From: an uncultured Lachnospiraceae bacterium
GTDB taxonomy: Bacteria; Bacillota; Clostridia; Lachnospirales; Lachnospiraceae
Assembly: GCA_910577115.1 (NCBI GenBank)
Contig: CAJTMC010000019.1
Location: forward strand, 1-64,000
Reading direction: 5' to 3'
DNA: 64,000 nucleotides
Numbering within the stretch: the stretch's first letter is position 1; the number at the start of each line of letters is the position of its first letter. The notes beneath the pieces are model-generated. The model saw only the letters and a program-made list of their open reading frames with translations. It searched no databases and had not been told where the DNA came from. Shown one piece after another: positions 26,834 to 36,679 of this stretch. Both the position numbers and the translations under genes were made by a program.

Positions 26834-29761
26834 TCAGTGAAATAGATTTTCCACCTCCATAAACATTTCCCTGTTTTCTTCAATTGACTGTCCGTTTCCT
26901 ACCACGCACACTGCATTCTGCGCTATAATGGCATCCACCAGACCGGCAAGCGCCCTGATATCCTCCTGCGTACATGCAAGAAGCTCGTCGCGCTCCCTCT
27001 GAACCGCTTCATATTCAAGATTTGTAAAATATGCACTGGAAGAACGGCTGCCCTTGACTGACGGAGTCATCGGCACATCCATATCGCCAATTGCACCGAT
27101 GATATACTTTGTCATCGTGCGTTCATTAGCAGTAAACGCTCTTACATAATCGCCCGTCTTTTCAAAAATGTCAACAGTCCGTTTGAGATTTGGATCTCTG
27201 TATGATACAAGATAACTGTCACCCGTTCTTCCAAAACTGCACATACAGCCATATGCACCACCCTTCACACGCACATTCATCCAAAAATAGTCATACCCCA
27301 GAATAACCTTCAGCACCTTCAAAGCGCCCGTATATTGATAGCCTGTACCTTTCCGGTAGTTTCCGGCCCGACACACATACTGAATCTGCGCCGAAGTCGA
27401 AAATGCTTCGTTTCGCATCTTTGGTGACAATCCGAAACGTTCCTTTTTCACTGCCTGTGTATATAGCTGTTCTTTTAAGCCTGGCAGCAAACTCTCTAAT
27501 TTTTGATAGCCTTCCTGCGTGGCCGTCAAATCCACCATCAAGTTTTCCGGTCGGAAAATACATTTGATTAGTTCATCAAGTTTCCCAAGCAGCTCGTCCT
27601 TACAGTCCGCAAAATCCGCCGTCAGCTTTTCCAACAGCCTGTAACAGGGAAGTCCGCTCACAAGCTCCGAAACGGCTGCCGTCTCGCTAAAATAAGACAT
27701 TGCCCTTACCGCCGCAAGCGAGTGGGCAGAGGAGGTCATGTTGCCCTGCATTCTTGACTTAAGCTCCTCCAAAATTTCGAGAATCCTATCTTCATCTGTC
27801 AATTTTGATGATGTTATAATTGCTTTCATCAACGTTACCGCAGCACCGATTTCTTCATACATCGCTTTTGTTTTGACTTCAAAAGTCAATTTGTATTCAT
27901 CCAGTTTTTTCGCATTCACATACGTATTGACAGAACTGATAATCCCGCCCGTATGGATATTCATTTCGTTATAAAGCGCTCCATAAGTATATTGATCCGT
28001 ATCGACATACCCTAAAATATTTTTTAACACTCCAATATAGGAAAACAGTTCTGCCGGAACATTAGACACATCAAAGATCAACTTGATATAAGCAATTCCG
28101 TTTGTCTGCACATCATGAAACAGCACCTTTGTGCCAAACGCATCTTTAAGCTCGTTGATAAAAGGCTCCGATTCCTTTTTCATATCCGCCCTTGTAAGCA
28201 TCGGTATCTTTGCCAAGTCCTCCGGTGCGTCTTCTGCCTCCTGAAATGCATTCAGCGCCCGCGTTTCCTTAACAATTTCCTTGATTTGCGCTTCACTTAA
28301 GCTGTTTTTATAATCTTCCAGCTTCTTTGCCAGCGCCTGCTCTTTCTGTGCCGTAAGTCCTTCCTTTGGCGAAAGCACCAACACCGACTTATGCTGATTG
28401 TGAAGCAAATATTTTTCAATCAGTGTTTCATAATAGTCTGTATTGATTCGTTCTTTTAAAGTCTTAAATAAATCAATCGCCTCAATCATATCAAACGGCA
28501 TATTGTCATCATAAAGCCACGAATCCAGCATCTGCAGGCCATACATCAATCCCTTCGGATAAGAGCCAAAATCTGCCTCCCTATAACGGAACTCATAATA
28601 ATTTAAGCCGGCAAGAAGCGATTTCTTGTCAATCCCCTCACTGACAAGACGTTTCAGTTCGCCCTCTATTGTTTCTACAAATTCGTCCTTCTGTGCGTCA
28701 TTTGCATTTTTTGCTACAATAGAAAAATATGGCTGATAAATACTGTTATCATAAACCGTATAAATTTCCGTACCAATATTTTTATGAATCAATGCAAGTT
28801 TTAACGGCGCTGCCGATGCGGAGCAGATTGCATATTCCAAAATCTGCATTGCAAAGTAAAGTTCCTTATCAAGACTTGTGCCCACCACCATATTATAGGA
28901 AAGATATGTGTTGTTCTCTAAGGTCTCTCCCTCCATAATCGGATACTCTTTTTGCACCAGCACAGGCTTTGGAAACGGTTTCTGCAAGGTAAGCGCAGAG
29001 GCAATCGCCAGACTGTCAAAATGACTTAAATATTGTTCATCAATCCACGCAAGCTTTTCTGCCATATCCATGTTTCCATACAGATAAATATAGCTGTTTG
29101 ACGGATGATAATACTTTCCATGAAACGCCAAAAACTGCTCATACGTAAGTGTCGGAATTACATCGGGATCACCGCCTGATTCTACGCCGTATGCCGTATC
29201 AGGGAACAACGAATTGACAACCTCCCTGTCGTGAATCTCATCAGGCGAAGAAAACGCCCCTTTCATCTCATTATAAACAACGCCGTTTATCGTAAGTGCA
29301 GATTCCTCGTCCTCCATTTCATAATGCCAGCCCTCCTGCCTGAAAATTTTCTCTTCCTTATATATATTCGGGTAAAATACCGCATCCAAATAAACATGCA
29401 TCAGATTTTGAAAATCCTTATCGTTGCAGCTTGCCACCGGATAAACAGTCTTGTCACTGTATGTCATGGCATTTAAAAAGGTGTTGAGCGACCCCTTTAC
29501 AAGCTCCACAAACGGATCCTTTACCGGAAAATCCTTTGAGCCGCAAAGAACCGTATGTTCTATGATGTGCGGCACTCCCGTAGAATCTGTAGGCGGTGTC
29601 CGAAAACCTATATAAAACACTTTATTTTCATCATCATTGCTCAAAAGAGCAATTCTTGCCCCTGTCTTTTTATGCTTTAAAAGATAGCTCATTGAACCGA
29701 TGTCATTGATATTCCTCTTTTCCAGAATCTCATATGCCGTTAAATCTTCTATTTTTTTCAT
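26834..29761 (-). CDS. insulinase-family metallopeptidase (M16C, presequence protease type)
   Basis: A 975-residue zinc peptidase that degrades peptides, like plant and mitochondrial PreP and clostridial homologues. The inverted zinc motif HIIEH is at residues ~65-69, followed by TVLCGSKDFPVKDPF. A linker helical region spans the middle, and the M16C-associated domain with YLEV-like elements follows. A second half-domain (GGAYGCMCSFGRTGDSYLVS) is typical of the non-catalytic partner. No signal peptide, so it is probably cytoplasmic. It starts ~24 bases after the uncharacterised 138-residue gene, next to era. Confidence 0.92.
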   Translation of the reverse strand: MKKIEDLTAYEILEKRNINDIGSMSYLLKHKKTGARIALLSNDDENKVFYIGFRTPPTDSTGVPHIIEHTVLCGSKDFPVKDPFVELVKGSLNTFLNAMTYSDKTVYPVASCNDKDFQNLMHVYLDAVFYPNIYKEEKIFRQEGWHYEMEDEESALTINGVVYNEMKGAFSSPDEIHDREVVNSLFPDTAYGVESGGDPDVIPTLTYEQFLAFHGKYYHPSNSYIYLYGNMDMAEKLAWIDEQYLSHFDSLAIASALTLQKPFPKPVLVQKEYPIMEGETLENNTYLSYNMVVGTSLDKELYFAMQILEYAICSASAAPLKLALIHKNIGTEIYTVYDNSIYQPYFSIVAKNANDAQKDEFVETIEGELKRLVSEGIDKKSLLAGLNYYEFRYREADFGSYPKGLMYGLQMLDSWLYDDNMPFDMIEAIDLFKTLKERINTDYYETLIEKYLLHNQHKSVLVLSPKEGLTAQKEQALAKKLEDYKNSLSEAQIKEIVKETRALNAFQEAEDAPEDLAKIPMLTRADMKKESEPFINELKDAFGTKVLFHDVQTNGIAYIKLIFDVSNVPAELFSYIGVLKNILGYVDTDQYTYGALYNEMNIHTGGIISSVNTYVNAKKLDEYKLTFEVKTKAMYEEIGAAVTLMKAIITSSKLTDEDRILEILEELKSRMQGNMTSSAHSLAAVRAMSYFSETAAVSELVSGLPCYRLLEKLTADFADCKDELLGKLDELIKCIFRPENLMVDLTATQEGYQKLESLLPGLKEQLYTQAVKKERFGLSPKMRNEAFSTSAQIQYVCRAGNYRKGTGYQYTGALKVLKVILGYDYFWMNVRVKGGAYGCMCSFGRTGDSYLVSYRDPNLKRTVDIFEKTGDYVRAFTANERTMTKYIIGAIGDMDVPMTPSVKGSRSSSAYFTNLEYEAVQRERDELLACTQEDIRALAGLVDAIIAQNAVCVVGNGQSIEENREMFMEVENLFH

Positions 29762-29784
29762 TGCAATTCATAACCGTTCCTTTC

Positions 29785-30201
29785 CTAGATATTGATGATC
29801 ATCAGCGCAAGTTTTGATACGGAAATATCCTCAATGACCATTTGATGCGCTTTCACCTGATCTCTGTATTCCTCGCAAAACTGTTTGATCGGGCAGGTCT
29901 TGTGTACCCACTTTTCTCTTTTTCTGCCCGCCAAACCGCTCTTTTGCATCTTATAACAAACTCTAACCGCCAGCTTTAACTGCTCAAAAATACGATACGT
30001 AAAGGATTGCGTGTCAAGCTCCAATAAATGATCCGACATTTTTTGTTCCAAATCCGTATCCTTTGTAATATGTCCATTGATAATTGCCTTAAATTTAAAC
30101 GGCACATCATCCCTTGCCATCATTTCAGTATAAGTCAGTTCTTTGCCAAAATATACATTCCCTGTATCCTGAATCACATATTTAAAATCATCATTCTGCA
30201 T
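29785..30201 (-). CDS. conserved-looking hypothetical protein overlapping the sigma-like gene
   Basis: A 138-residue protein I do not recognise. It starts MQNDDFKYVIQDTGNVYFGK and is rich in charged residues. Its second half holds KTCPIKQFCEEYRDQVK with two cysteines, and it ends with a hydrophobic KLALMIINI. No signal or membrane helix is apparent. The ATG at 30201 follows GGGGAG by seven bases and overlaps the 3' end of the sigma-like gene by 11 bases, implying coupled translation. The pairing suggests the two products work together, but no function can be assigned. Confidence 0.7.
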   Translation of the reverse strand: MQNDDFKYVIQDTGNVYFGKELTYTEMMARDDVPFKFKAIINGHITKDTDLEQKMSDHLLELDTQSFTYRIFEQLKLAVRVCYKMQKSGLAGRKREKWVHKTCPIKQFCEEYRDQVKAHQMVIEDISVSKLALMIINI

Positions 30202-30943
30202 CTGTGATCTCCCCGATGTAATCAATGTGGTCTGCGGAAAGTTTCACAGCCTCATTCACCTTATCCTCTGTCAGCCCCAGTTCCTCTGCCACCTCTTTTG
30301 CGCTGACCTTTCGAAGCAGGTTTTCATAAAGCTCTTTTGCCTTATCGTTCACTTCATTGACCTTATTCAACACTGTTTCACCAACCTCACGATTATCGGA
30401 ATCCTCTCCAATCGACGTTTCCATCGCATCCATAATCATCTTTACAAGAAACCCTTCAACCTCATCAATACCGTCAACACACCCAAGCATTGTAACCGCC
30501 AATGACAGCGCTACGTTTCCCTCTCCGATTAAATCTTCCACTAAGACACCTTGTCCGGCATATAGCTTTGACAGTTCAACGACAGTCGGAAGATAAATTT
30601 CCACAAGTTTCGCCTGCGCGTCCTTATCCCCTGCAAGCGCCGACATCATGACCGCCCGTTTTTCACCGTCCGTCACGTTCGGCAGCTCCTTAAGCTCGCT
30701 TAAATACATTTCCAGAAAATTGACATCTTCTCCCGAAAGATTCTCTTGTACATTTCCTGACTCGTCAATTCCGATATTACTTTTATTCAGATAATCATAA
30801 ATTAGTGTGAGCTGTTCCTCATCCAACTGCCATTTGCCAAATTCCTCATTAATCTGCTCTCTCGTAAGCATATTCCCCTGCAGGCGCGCCGTTTCCTTTA
30901 ACTGCTCCAAGCCTGCAATAAAAGCCTGTTGGTTTTGTTCCAT
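30191..30943 (-). CDS. degenerate sigma-70-like protein lacking region 4
   Basis: A 250-residue protein resembling the first two thirds of RpoD/SigA. Residues ~26-60 (LTREQINEEFGKWQLDEEQ onward) look like region 1.1. Residues ~73-100 (VNFLEMYLSELKELPNVTDG) look like region 1.2. Residues ~105-150 (YAGQGVLVEDLIGEGNVALS) match region 2.1-2.2. Residues ~160-180 replace the aromatic melting motif with VEGFLVKMIMDAMETSIG. Residues ~212-242 (KVSAKEVAEELGLTEDKVNE) look like region 3. Region 4 is absent. It may bind core RNA polymerase without recognising promoters. Start at the ATG at 30943, twelve bases after AAGGAG. Confidence 0.7.
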   Translation of the reverse strand: MEQNQQAFIAGLEQLKETARLQGNMLTREQINEEFGKWQLDEEQLTLIYDYLNKSNIGIDESGNVQENLSGEDVNFLEMYLSELKELPNVTDGEKRAVMMSALAGDKDAQAKLVEIYLPTVVELSKLYAGQGVLVEDLIGEGNVALSLAVTMLGCVDGIDEVEGFLVKMIMDAMETSIGEDSDNREVGETVLNKVNEVNDKAKELYENLLRKVSAKEVAEELGLTEDKVNEAVKLSADHIDYIGEITDAE

Positions 30944-30984
30944 TTTATTGCATTTCTCCTTTATCTGTTTTCTTTCCGCCCACG

Positions 30985-31863
30985 TCACTGAACATGTGTA
31001 TGAGTAAAAAGATGATCCTGACAATACTCATAATTTCCATTACACTTTGAGCAGAACCGAAACTCCGCATCCGGATTATCCTCGCTGTTTTTTCCGCAGA
31101 CAGCGCATTTATGTTTTGCTACCGACATCGGGCGCGCTTTCCTTATTTCCTTATTAAAATCATGCCTGCGCTTTACCTCACGCGGTGACATGCGTCTGAT
31201 TCCGCTTCTTGTCATTAGGAAAAATACCACAAAATTCAAAAGTGATGCCGCTATAACAATCTTTCCGATAATATCGCTGCTAATCATGCTCCAAAGAAGC
31301 AGCACACCATAAGCAATTCCAAGCCATTTCACTTTAATCGGCACGATAAACATTAAGAGTACACGCGCCTCCGGAAAGGTCATTGCAAATCCAAGAAAGA
31401 TTGACATGTTTACATAAAACGTGCTAAAGTACAGTGCTACCAGACTAAAATACCCTGCCTCTCCATAATACGTAATATACTGATTCATGCTAAATGCAGG
31501 CCAGTAGCTCAAACCCATAATGAGAAAACTTCCCAGCACCGTAAAAATCATTCCCATAAAAATATAAACATTATAATAGAAGGTTCCCCACGTCCGCTCC
31601 AAATCATTTCCTACGGAATAGTAAAAATACAACATTACAAGCGTTAAAAGATCAAAGTTGTCAGGCGGAATTATAATCCATGTGACAAGTCTCCAGACTT
31701 GCCCATGCAGAATCAGATACGGATTCAGTGTTATAAAATTTAACAGATTTGCATTGGCAAACTTTATGATATAGCCCAAGACATATCCAAAAATCAGATA
31801 CCTTGAGAGATTTGGTATCGCATACTTTCCGATTTTGCGCTCTAGCTTATTTAAAAAATTCAT
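30985..31863 (-). CDS. rhomboid/Derlin-like membrane protein without catalytic serine, with C-terminal zinc ribbon
   Basis: A polytopic protein of ~292 residues with six apparent membrane segments. The first loop has GQVWRLVTWIIIPP, the WR motif shared by rhomboids and Derlins, and then NDLERTWGTFYYN. Where rhomboid proteases have GxSG, this has YYGEAGYFSL, so the serine nucleophile is missing, and no catalytic histidine is evident. The cytosolic tail carries CAVCGKN and FCSKCNGNYEYC, a zinc-binding ribbon. It is probably not a protease. The start is uncertain: ATGs at 31863, 31875 and 31887 compete around a single AAAGGAG. Confidence 0.72.
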   Translation of the reverse strand: MNFLNKLERKIGKYAIPNLSRYLIFGYVLGYIIKFANANLLNFITLNPYLILHGQVWRLVTWIIIPPDNFDLLTLVMLYFYYSVGNDLERTWGTFYYNVYIFMGMIFTVLGSFLIMGLSYWPAFSMNQYITYYGEAGYFSLVALYFSTFYVNMSIFLGFAMTFPEARVLLMFIVPIKVKWLGIAYGVLLLWSMISSDIIGKIVIAASLLNFVVFFLMTRSGIRRMSPREVKRRHDFNKEIRKARPMSVAKHKCAVCGKNSEDNPDAEFRFCSKCNGNYEYCQDHLFTHTHVQ

Positions 31864-32205
31864 GTTTTCAATCATGCTCCTTTCCATATCATGCGAAATT
31901 TATGTTCGCTTTTCAAGTATAGCATTCATAACGAAAAATGTAAACCAATCTTGCCGAGACTTCACTATTTCTTTATTTTTTCCAATTTTTTGAAATTTGT
32001 TAATATTTTCCGAATCTTTTTCATATTATTTACGGACAAAACCTTCAACGGATAAAATTTCCATAAATTCCAAAAATGCTTAATCTTTTGATGTTGCGTT
32101 TTTGAATTTGCTGTCGTATAATGACAAATGTATGTTTAAACGGTCGGGCCATTGGCCGATGTTTATTTTGTTGATATTGGTTTTCGATAGAAAGGCATGG
32201 TTTTC
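31864..32205. other. divergent intergenic region
   Basis: About 340 bases between the minus-strand rhomboid-like gene and the plus-strand activase. It is AT-rich and contains the activase promoter at 32094-32122 and a GC-rich stem (GGCC/GGCC, around 32146-32156) in its leader. No further gene was found. Confidence 0.6.
32094..32122 (+). promoter_or_regulatory. promoter of the giant activase gene
   Basis: TTGCGT (32094-32099), a 17-base spacer and TATAAT (32117-32122). The -35 hexamer is identical to that of asnS at 38157. Transcription would start near 32129 and give a leader of about 75 bases. Confidence 0.7.
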
Positions 32206-35200
32206 ATGAGTAAAAAATTCTATACACTTGGAATTGATATCGGTTCAACCACAGTCAAGGTTGCTATTTTAGACGCGGAACACAAACTGTTGTTTTCCGA
32301 TTATCAAAGGCACTATGCAAATATACGCGAGACACTCTCGTCTCTTTTAGAGGACGCTTATCAAAAGCTTGGCAATCTCAAGCTTCACCCTATGATTACA
32401 GGCTCCGGCGGACTGACGCTTGCCAACCACTTAGGCGTACCCTTTGTACAGGAGGTTATCGCAGTTTCCACCTCCCTTCAGGAGCTTGCGCCAAAGACTG
32501 ATGTGGCAATTGAGCTTGGCGGAGAGGACGCAAAAATTATTTATTTTGAGGGCGGAAATGTCGAGCAGCGAATGAACGGTATCTGCGCAGGCGGTACCGG
32601 TTCTTTTATAGACCAAATGGCGTCGCTGATTCAGACAGACGCTTCCGGTTTGAATGAATATGCCAAAAACTATCATTCATTGTACACGATTGCGGCACGC
32701 TGCGGCGTATTTGCAAAAACGGATATTCAGCCGCTCATTAATGAAGGAGCAACGAAAGAAGACTTATCCGCTTCTATTTTTCAGGCAGTTGTCAATCAGA
32801 CCATAAGTGGTCTTGCATGCGGTAAGCCAATTCGCGGACATGTTGCATTTTTGGGCGGACCACTCCACTTCCTCTCGGAATTAAAAGCCGCCTTTATCCG
32901 CACGCTCAAACTAGATGAAGAACACATTATAGACACTGCAAATTCACATCTTTTTGCGGCAATCGGTTCCGCGCTCAATGCAAAAGATGACGTTTCTTTC
33001 TCCATGTCAGAAATGGTGGATAAACTTTCTTCAGACATCAAAATGGAGTTTGAAGTAGCACGTATGGAGCCCTTGTTTGCAAATGAAAACGATTATAACA
33101 GTTTTTGTAAACGTCATGGCTCTCACCATGTAAAAAACGCAAAACTTGAAGATTATCACGGGAAATGCTTTTTAGGCATTGACGCCGGAAGTACCACCAC
33201 AAAAATTGCAGTGGTCGCAGAAGATGGCACACTTTTGTATTCGTTTTACAGCAGCAACAACGGCAGCCCGTTAAACACCGCAATTGCGTCAATTCAGGAA
33301 ATTTACAGACTTCTTCCCGATGACGCCCAAATTGTCCGGTCCTGCTCTACAGGCTATGGTGAGGCCTTATTCAAGGCGGCTTTTATGCTTGATGACGGTG
33401 AGGTTGAAACGGTTGCTCACTACTATGCTGCTGCTTTCTTTAATCCCGATGTGGATTGCATTATCGACATCGGCGGGCAGGATATGAAATGTATCAAAAT
33501 AAAAAATCAGACCGTAGACTCCGTACAGCTCAACGAGGCGTGCTCGTCAGGCTGCGGCTCTTTTATTGAAACCTTTGCAAAATCCCTCAATTACAGTGTA
33601 CAGGATTTTGCAAAAGCCGCACTTTTTGCAGAGCATCCGATTGATTTAGGAACACGCTGTACTGTGTTTATGAACTCCAAAGTAAAGCAGGCACAAAAGG
33701 AGGGCGCGGAGGTTTCCGATATCTCCGCAGGTCTTGCATATTCTGTCATTAAAAATGCTTTATTTAAAGTAATAAAAGTTTCTGATGCAAGCGAGCTTGG
33801 AACGCACATTGTTGTTCAAGGCGGTACTTTCTACAATGACGCCGTTCTTCGAAGTTTTGAAAAAATAGCGGACTGTGAAGTCATAAGACCTGACATTGCA
33901 GGGATTATGGGTGCCTTTGGCGCTGCCCTGATCGCAAGAGAACGCTATCAGGCAGCGCCTGATGTCAACTCAACAATGCTCTCCATTGAGCAGATTAACG
34001 CGCTGCAATTTACCACCTCGCTCGTGAAATGTCAGGGCTGTACCAATACATGCCGTCTTACTGTAAATAAATTTTCAGACGGCAGAAGCTACATATCAGG
34101 AAACCGCTGTGAGCGTGGTCTGGGTAAAGCGAAAATGCAAAACAACGTGCCCAACTTATTTGAATATAAACTAAATCGGCTCTTTTCCTACGAACCGCTT
34201 TCAGAGACAGCGGCTGTGCGCGGTACTGTCGGTATTCCGAGAGTTTTAAATATGTATGAAAATTACCCGTTTTGGTTTACGTTTTTTACAAAGCTGAATT
34301 ATCGGGTAGTACTCTCGCCAGTTTCCAACAGAAAAATTTATGAAATGGGAATCGAATCCATTCCGAGTGAATCCGAGTGCTATCCTGCAAAACTTGCGCA
34401 TGGTCACATTGAATGGCTGATCAGGCAGAATGTAGACTTTATCTTCTATCCTTCTCTGTTTTATGAGCGAAACGAGTTTGACGACGCTAACAACCACTAC
34501 AACTGCCCGATTGTCACATCTTATTCCGAAAATATTAAAAATAATGTGGAAGCAATCGGACGCGGCGAAGTTGTGTTTAAAAATCCGTTTATGTCTTTCA
34601 AGGAGCCGAAGCTGATTCTGCAATCCCTGACTACAGAATTTCCCGAAATTCCTGTTGACGAACTGAAAGAGGCCGTTTTTGCAGCATGGCAGGAGCTTGA
34701 CAATGTCAGAAAAGAATTGTACCAAAAGGGCGAAGAAGTTATTGCTTACCTTGAGAAAAACAAGGCACGTGGCATCGTTCTTGCAGGAAGACCTTACCAT
34801 ATTGATCCCGAAATCAATCATGGTATTCCTGAGCTGATTAATTCATACGGTATTGCCGTACTGACTGAGGATTCCGTATCGCATCTTGCAAAGCCGGAAC
34901 GGCCGCTCATTGTTTCCGACCAGTGGATGTACCATTCAAGGCTCTATGCAGCCGCAAGCTATGTAAAAACAAGAGACGACTTGGATTTGATACAACTCAA
35001 CTCATTTGGATGCGGTCTTGATGCCGTCACCACAGATCAGGTAAATGACATTCTTTCTAATTCCGGAAAGATTTATACCTGCTTAAAGATAGACGAGGTA
35101 AACAATCTCGGTGCGGCAAGAATTCGTATCCGATCACTGCTCTCCGCAATTCGCGTGCGGGAACAGCGAAATCAAAAACGCACTATTCATTCAAGCAAAA

Positions 35201-36558
35201 TGAACAGAGTGATTTTCACGAAAAAGATGAAAAAGAACTACACCATTCTCTGTCCGCAAATGTCACCCATTCATTTTGATTTATTGGAACCTACTTTCAG
35301 AATGTGCGGCTACAATCTTGTCGTTTTAAACAATGACAACAAGGGCAGTGTCGATATGGGATTAAAATATGTCAATAATGACGCATGTTATCCTTCCCTT
35401 TTAGTCGTTGGACAGATTATGGAAGCCGTACTTTCCGGACAATATGATACGGACCGTCTTGCGGTAGTGATGTCCCAAACCGGCGGTGGCTGTCGTGCCA
35501 CAAATTATATTGGCTTTATCCGGCGTGCGCTTGCAAAAGCAGGATATGAGCATATTCCTGTTATCTCAATTAATCTTTCAAAACTTGAGAGCAATCCGGG
35601 ATTTAAACTCACGCCAATGCTTTTGCTGCGCGCGGTATATGCAGTAAACTTCGGCGATATCTTTATGCGGTGTGTTTACAGAATGCGTCCTTACGAGGCT
35701 GTAGCAGGCTCTGTCAATGAGCTTCACCAAAAATGGATTCAAAGGTGCAACAAATTTCTCGGACGTAAATATCTGTCTTACCATGAATACAAAAAGATAT
35801 GCCGCCAAATGATTGCCGAATTTGATGCAATTCCCATACTGGATATCAAAAAGCCGCGTGTCGGTATTGTCGGAGAAATTCTTGTGAAATTCTCTCCTGC
35901 CGCAAATAACCATTTGGTGGAGCTTTTGGAGCATGAGGGTGCAGAGGCCGTTGTACCTGACCTGATGGATTTTATGTACTACTGCTTCTACAATCAGCTT
36001 TATAAAGCGGAAAACCTCGGTACAAGCAAGAAAGGCGCGCGCTTAAGCCGCTTGGGAATCAAGGCAATTCAGATGCTGCGCAAACCCATGAGCGATGCTT
36101 TTGCTGTGAGCAGGCACTTTATCCCGCCCGCCGATATTTATGAAACGGCAAAACATGCCGCCCAAATTGTTTCACTCGGAAATCAGACCGGTGAAGGCTG
36201 GTTTCTGACAGGCGAGATGCTTGAGTTAATTGACAGCGGTACACCAAACATCGTATGTACACAGCCTTTTGGCTGTCTGCCAAACCATGTGGTCGGAAAG
36301 GGCGTTATCAAAGAGCTCCGGCGGCTTCACCCGGAAGCAAACATCGTGGCAATTGATTATGATCCGGGCGCATCGGAAGTTAATCAGCTCAACCGTATTA
36401 AGCTGATGCTCTCGGCGGCACAAAAAAATCTGCAAAAGACAGAAGCTACCGTATCCGAAATAACGAAAAAGACAGAGAAACCCCAACAGACAAAACAGAT
36501 TTCCGCGACAGCAACCGGAACAGAAAACAAAAAGAATACAGACAGCAAAACTGCTTAA
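32206..36558 (+). CDS. giant acyl-CoA dehydratase activase-like protein (BcrAD/BadFG x2 + DUF2229)
   Basis: A ~1450-residue cytoplasmic protein made of two tandem ASKHA-fold ATPase domains and a C-terminal CoA-activase-associated region. Domain 1 starts TLGIDIGSTTVKVAILD and has NGICAGGTGSFIDQM. Domain 2 starts FLGIDAGSTTTKIAVV near residue 325 and has ACSSGCGSFIETFA. Both cysteine positions fit the activator's bridging [4Fe-4S] cluster. From about residue 610, KCQGCTNTCRLTV adds more cysteines. Typical activators are ~260 residues. The C-terminus is a Lys/Thr-rich tail. Start at 32206 because AAAGG is ten bases upstream; the ATG at 32197 is too close. No dehydratase subunits are nearby, so its client is unknown. 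Confidence 0.9.
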   Translation: MSKKFYTLGIDIGSTTVKVAILDAEHKLLFSDYQRHYANIRETLSSLLEDAYQKLGNLKLHPMITGSGGLTLANHLGVPFVQEVIAVSTSLQELAPKTDVAIELGGEDAKIIYFEGGNVEQRMNGICAGGTGSFIDQMASLIQTDASGLNEYAKNYHSLYTIAARCGVFAKTDIQPLINEGATKEDLSASIFQAVVNQTISGLACGKPIRGHVAFLGGPLHFLSELKAAFIRTLKLDEEHIIDTANSHLFAAIGSALNAKDDVSFSMSEMVDKLSSDIKMEFEVARMEPLFANENDYNSFCKRHGSHHVKNAKLEDYHGKCFLGIDAGSTTTKIAVVAEDGTLLYSFYSSNNGSPLNTAIASIQEIYRLLPDDAQIVRSCSTGYGEALFKAAFMLDDGEVETVAHYYAAAFFNPDVDCIIDIGGQDMKCIKIKNQTVDSVQLNEACSSGCGSFIETFAKSLNYSVQDFAKAALFAEHPIDLGTRCTVFMNSKVKQAQKEGAEVSDISAGLAYSVIKNALFKVIKVSDASELGTHIVVQGGTFYNDAVLRSFEKIADCEVIRPDIAGIMGAFGAALIARERYQAAPDVNSTMLSIEQINALQFTTSLVKCQGCTNTCRLTVNKFSDGRSYISGNRCERGLGKAKMQNNVPNLFEYKLNRLFSYEPLSETAAVRGTVGIPRVLNMYENYPFWFTFFTKLNYRVVLSPVSNRKIYEMGIESIPSESECYPAKLAHGHIEWLIRQNVDFIFYPSLFYERNEFDDANNHYNCPIVTSYSENIKNNVEAIGRGEVVFKNPFMSFKEPKLILQSLTTEFPEIPVDELKEAVFAAWQELDNVRKELYQKGEEVIAYLEKNKARGIVLAGRPYHIDPEINHGIPELINSYGIAVLTEDSVSHLAKPERPLIVSDQWMYHSRLYAAASYVKTRDDLDLIQLNSFGCGLDAVTTDQVNDILSNSGKIYTCLKIDEVNNLGAARIRIRSLLSAIRVREQRNQKRTIHSSKMNRVIFTKKMKKNYTILCPQMSPIHFDLLEPTFRMCGYNLVVLNNDNKGSVDMGLKYVNNDACYPSLLVVGQIMEAVLSGQYDTDRLAVVMSQTGGGCRATNYIGFIRRALAKAGYEHIPVISINLSKLESNPGFKLTPMLLLRAVYAVNFGDIFMRCVYRMRPYEAVAGSVNELHQKWIQRCNKFLGRKYLSYHEYKKICRQMIAEFDAIPILDIKKPRVGIVGEILVKFSPAANNHLVELLEHEGAEAVVPDLMDFMYYCFYNQLYKAENLGTSKKGARLSRLGIKAIQMLRKPMSDAFAVSRHFIPPADIYETAKHAAQIVSLGNQTGEGWFLTGEMLELIDSGTPNIVCTQPFGCLPNHVVGKGVIKELRRLHPEANIVAIDYDPGASEVNQLNRIKLMLSAAQKNLQKTEATVSEITKKTEKPQQTKQISATATGTENKKNTDSKTA

Positions 36559-36584
36559 AACAATTCTGCAGAAGAACCTATCAT

Positions 36585-36636
36585 AAAAATAACCGAAGAA
36601 TTCATTTTGACCTGAAATCTCCGGTTATTTTATTTT
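36585..36636. terminator. bidirectional terminator between the activase and asnS
   Basis: AAAATAACCG pairs with CGGTTATTTT (10 bp) around a ~26-base loop. T runs on both sides allow it to serve the plus-strand activase and the minus-strand asnS, which stops at 36680. Confidence 0.7.
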
Positions 36637-36679
36637 GTCTGAAAGGGTTTGTCACTTTTTATGAATATGCAGTTATGCA

